This document shows, in pieces, positions 4,960 to 7,189 of a stretch of DNA of 7,189 nt. Every line of letters begins with the position of its first letter. The first letter of the stretch is position 1. This stretch comes from Candidatus Thorarchaeota archaeon MP11T_1. Its GTDB lineage: Archaea > Asgardarchaeota > Thorarchaeia > Thorarchaeales > Thorarchaeaceae. The notes beneath the pieces were generated by a model. That model was given only the letters and a program-made list of their open reading frames with translations. It searched no databases and was not told the origin of the DNA. The DNA is taken from contig PJET01000083.1 of the NCBI GenBank assembly GCA_002825515.1, forward strand, positions 1 through 7,189, given 5' to 3'. The translations under genes were made by a program, and so were the position numbers.

Positions 4960-7189
4960 ATGGGTAGACGTTTGATTTTAGGTACGAAACCTGAAGTCGA
5001 TCCCCTCCAACAGATATCAGAATCTAAAGGCACCATTACAGCGGGAACTGAGATTCGATGGGAGGAGAGAGGAGTTGGTCTCCCTCTCGCTCACTTGCTC
5101 TTTGTTTCAATGATAGCAATTGTAATCGGGCTCTACATTCCTGTGACAGCTACAATTGTGTCCATAGTACTTCTCCTTGTTCATTTCTTTTCACCAAAGC
5201 TCAGAGATACAAGGGAGATAAACACAATTCTTCAAGAATGGAAAGAAGTTCCAGCAGGAGACCTATCCACTCTAGTTGACTCTGAGAGTTTAGAAATCAG
5301 GGGAGCTGGAGGGACTCGTCATTCCATAGGTCTAGATCTTGGTTGCGCTTGTCCGAACCTCTTGGGTAATGTTAGTTCATTGGTTAGAGCTTTGGATACC
5401 TCCTGTGGTTTCTGTCTCTCTGTAACAATGAAACCAGAAAAAATCACAAAGGCGATGAATGGAGAGAAAATCTCTGACATCTTGGAGGGTTATCTTAATG
5501 CACTATCAAAGGGCGATCTAGATGCATATGTCCGTGCACGTAGTGGACTCTGGGTTTCACATACGACGATTGTAGGTCACATGCGTGACATCACACACAC
5601 TGAATCTTTTGAATCTGCAGTGAGAGCTTCAATTCCTGAGAGAGCGTGGAAGAGAGTCAAACCTGAATTTCTTCAGTCACGAATGAAGCAACATCAAATT
5701 GATCGACAGAGTGGATGGTTCTATGCCGCGGGTTCAGAATTATCAGAGTGGCTGGTGCAACTACGAAGTGAGTTGGCCGCAGAGGTGGGAAGTAATATAC
5801 CAGGTCAGTTCATAGCACCTATCCGTGCGAGACCAGATGATTATCGATTAGGAGTTACTCTGAATCCTGACACCCTACAGACTGGACCTCCAGCAGGAAT
5901 GTCTCATCAAGATCTTTCAACTGGAACTCTTGTCTGCGGTGGAACAGATGAATCACGATTACGAGTATTGACGTTGCTTATGGATAAACTCCTGAAGGCC
6001 GGAAAACGTGTTCTGCTGATTACAAAACACAAGACAAGAGCTGCTCTTGTTGGACTCACAGAATCATCAGTCCATCTCGAGCTGGGAAAAGACCTTGTTT
6101 TAAATCCTGTAGATCCTGAGGGAATCCCACGAAATGAATATGTGCCATTGCTAATCTCAACAATGGAAGTCGTATCAGGATTTGATATGAGGGGAGCAGC
6201 AGAGCTAGAGGTAGCTGTTTCAAGAGCTGTTTCCCTTGGAAACGCAACACTTGCGGATATTCGTTTGACTCCGGATTTTGAAGATCCCTCTATTTCACCA
6301 GATGATAGAGACACTCGGACTCCAAATATTTCAAAGAAAACTGCTATAGGTATGGAAGCAATTCGATCCCTTCACCTAGGACCTGGGGCTCGAGCATTCT
6401 ATGGGACTCAAACTGTGCCAATTCGAAGACTTACGGATCCATCTCTAACAATCGTTTCAGTTTCACTAGGTTCTATTGGACTTGACAGCTTTGCATGGAA
6501 TCTCATTTGCTTGAAGCTTGGAGGTTTGATTCCAGATCCAAATCTTGTGGTTATACTGGAAGAAGCTGAGAATATGAGAGTCCGAAATCGGCGATACATG
6601 AAACACGATGCACTCTCAGAAAGGTTACTCAAGAGTCTGAAAAAGAGAGGTCCAGTGATACTGACACTTGAGCACCCCGCAGATATGACTCCTGGCACAA
6701 TAGGTGTACTTGCAGCTTGTATATCACTGAGACTTAGAGAATCAGCAGACATTCACTATGCAGCAGACTTACTCGGGCTGAATGTAATAACCACAGGAAT
6801 GCACACTAAAGCCAGGATATCTCCTCGTGAATCCTCATTCCTTAGAATAATGGACAATGAAACAGCACTATTAGTTCACGATGGAACAGAAACCTGTCAA
6901 CCAATAAAATTGGATTCTTTACCTGACATTAAAACTGATAATAGCGAGGACATGTCTCTACGCATTGGTCAGTTTGTTCCAGACGAAGCACAGAGTCAAC
7001 CTCTATATGAAAGAACTCTACTAGATAGGGTCACCGGAGGAAATCGAAACCTTGCCATCCGTGTTCTCAAACTACTTGAAAGATATGAGCCTCTTACTGA
7101 AGAGGCAGTCCGAAGGTTTGTCATAGCGAATGGTAGCGAACCCAATCCAGATGTGGAAGGAGTTTTGGCTCGCTTAGAGCACGCAAGTA
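4960..7189 (+). CDS. HerA/VirB4-like membrane ATPase homologue with degenerate P-loop (3' partial)
   Basis: The frame is open from ATG 4960 to the window edge: 743 codons with no stop. Two hydrophobic helices (about 41-59 and 62-77) anchor the N-terminus. An alpha/beta region (about 100-310) follows, then an ATPase core of the HerA/FtsK/VirB4 type, entered by the typical PPAGMSHQDLS...LVCGGT lead-in. The P-loop position reads G327-G-T-D-E-S-R-L334, where a working protein has GxTGSGK[ST], so the Lys and Ser/Thr are lost. The Walker B position reads VVILEEAEN (E534-E535), about 205 residues later, which is the usual spacing, and ILTLEHPADM (about 567-576) matches the HerA/VirB4 ATQxPxD segment with Gln replaced by Glu. 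The end (about 690-743) looks like a winged-helix domain. Active relatives pump DNA or drive type IV secretion. This copy probably binds nucleotide poorly or not at all and may be structural or a partner of an active paralogue. Family assignment is by motif order, not by search. Confidence 0.85.
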   Translation, partial: MGRRLILGTKPEVDPLQQISESKGTITAGTEIRWEERGVGLPLAHLLFVSMIAIVIGLYIPVTATIVSIVLLLVHFFSPKLRDTREINTILQEWKEVPAGDLSTLVDSESLEIRGAGGTRHSIGLDLGCACPNLLGNVSSLVRALDTSCGFCLSVTMKPEKITKAMNGEKISDILEGYLNALSKGDLDAYVRARSGLWVSHTTIVGHMRDITHTESFESAVRASIPERAWKRVKPEFLQSRMKQHQIDRQSGWFYAAGSELSEWLVQLRSELAAEVGSNIPGQFIAPIRARPDDYRLGVTLNPDTLQTGPPAGMSHQDLSTGTLVCGGTDESRLRVLTLLMDKLLKAGKRVLLITKHKTRAALVGLTESSVHLELGKDLVLNPVDPEGIPRNEYVPLLISTMEVVSGFDMRGAAELEVAVSRAVSLGNATLADIRLTPDFEDPSISPDDRDTRTPNISKKTAIGMEAIRSLHLGPGARAFYGTQTVPIRRLTDPSLTIVSVSLGSIGLDSFAWNLICLKLGGLIPDPNLVVILEEAENMRVRNRRYMKHDALSERLLKSLKKRGPVILTLEHPADMTPGTIGVLAACISLRLRESADIHYAADLLGLNVITTGMHTKARISPRESSFLRIMDNETALLVHDGTETCQPIKLDSLPDIKTDNSEDMSLRIGQFVPDEAQSQPLYERTLLDRVTGGNRNLAIRVLKLLERYEPLTEEAVRRFVIANGSEPNPDVEGVLARLEHAS

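Larger units (their letters stand above)
1..7189 (+). other. Single translationally coupled operon (both ends outside the window)
   Basis: Seven same-strand genes meet at overlaps of 1 (TAGTG), 8, 4 (TTGA), 4 (ATGA) and 11 nt and a 1-nt gap. Every internal start has a Shine-Dalgarno site in the preceding coding sequence. No gap is long enough for a promoter or terminator, so a transcript spanning the window is expected, and the genes are likely made together as parts of one complex or pathway. Confidence 0.85.

Noticed and set aside
5058..5279. A 73-codon + strand frame at 5058
   Set aside because: It overlaps the membrane-helix region of the HerA-like gene in another frame and has a low-complexity Ser/Arg-rich product.
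5938..5961. Sequencing error or frameshift as the cause of the odd P-loop in the HerA-like protein
   Set aside because: The frame is intact on both sides, flanking motifs are in register, and several separate residues differ (also at Walker B and the ATQ-type segment), which a single error cannot explain.
5907..6752. Open frames on the minus strand (5907-6314 and 6408-6752)
   Set aside because: They lie opposite the HerA-like gene, which has recognisable motifs; they are serine-rich shadow translations with no ribosome site or family resemblance.

Overview
The window reads as archaeal chromosomal DNA. The case rests on a RadA-type recombinase with a helix-hairpin-helix N-terminus, an XPD/Rad3-family helicase with iron-sulphur cysteines, a zinc-ribbon/winged-helix protein resembling the archaeal DUF5817 type, and a HerA/VirB4-type ATPase with membrane segments. 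Strong Shine-Dalgarno sites (AGGAGG/GGTGA) precede nearly every gene, and GTG and TTG starts occur. Base composition is moderate (mid-40s % GC by eye). An Asgard lineage such as Thorarchaeota would fit, but that is a guess from the style of the proteins and not a demonstrated assignment.

Layout: seven genes, all on the + strand, pack the window with essentially no intergenic space. They are (1) a RadA-like recombinase paralogue, 5' truncated by the window edge; (2) a zinc-ribbon + winged-helix protein; (3) an unrecognised 208-residue protein; (4) an XPD-like 5'-3' helicase; (5) a protein with two N-terminal membrane helices and a cytosolic domain; (6) a 98-residue unrecognised soluble protein; (7) a large HerA/VirB4-like membrane ATPase homologue that runs off the 3' edge. 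Junctions are overlaps of 1, 8, 4, 4 and 11 nt and a 1-nt gap, so the set is almost certainly one translationally coupled operon whose promoter and terminator both lie outside the window.

How the genes may work together (inference): a cytosolic half (strand-exchange-like protein, DNA-binding adaptor, helicase) is joined genetically to a membrane half (two-helix protein, small partner, HerA-like protein). This suggests a membrane-tethered DNA-processing machine, for example for DNA transfer or uptake, chromosome handling or repair at the membrane. Notably, both recombinase/translocase ATPases have altered P-loops: the RadA paralogue has Ala in place of the last Gly, and the HerA-like protein lacks the P-loop Lys and Ser/Thr altogether. 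The XPD-like helicase keeps a full motif set and may be the main motor. I see no RNA genes, CRISPR array, insertion sequence, promoter or terminator.
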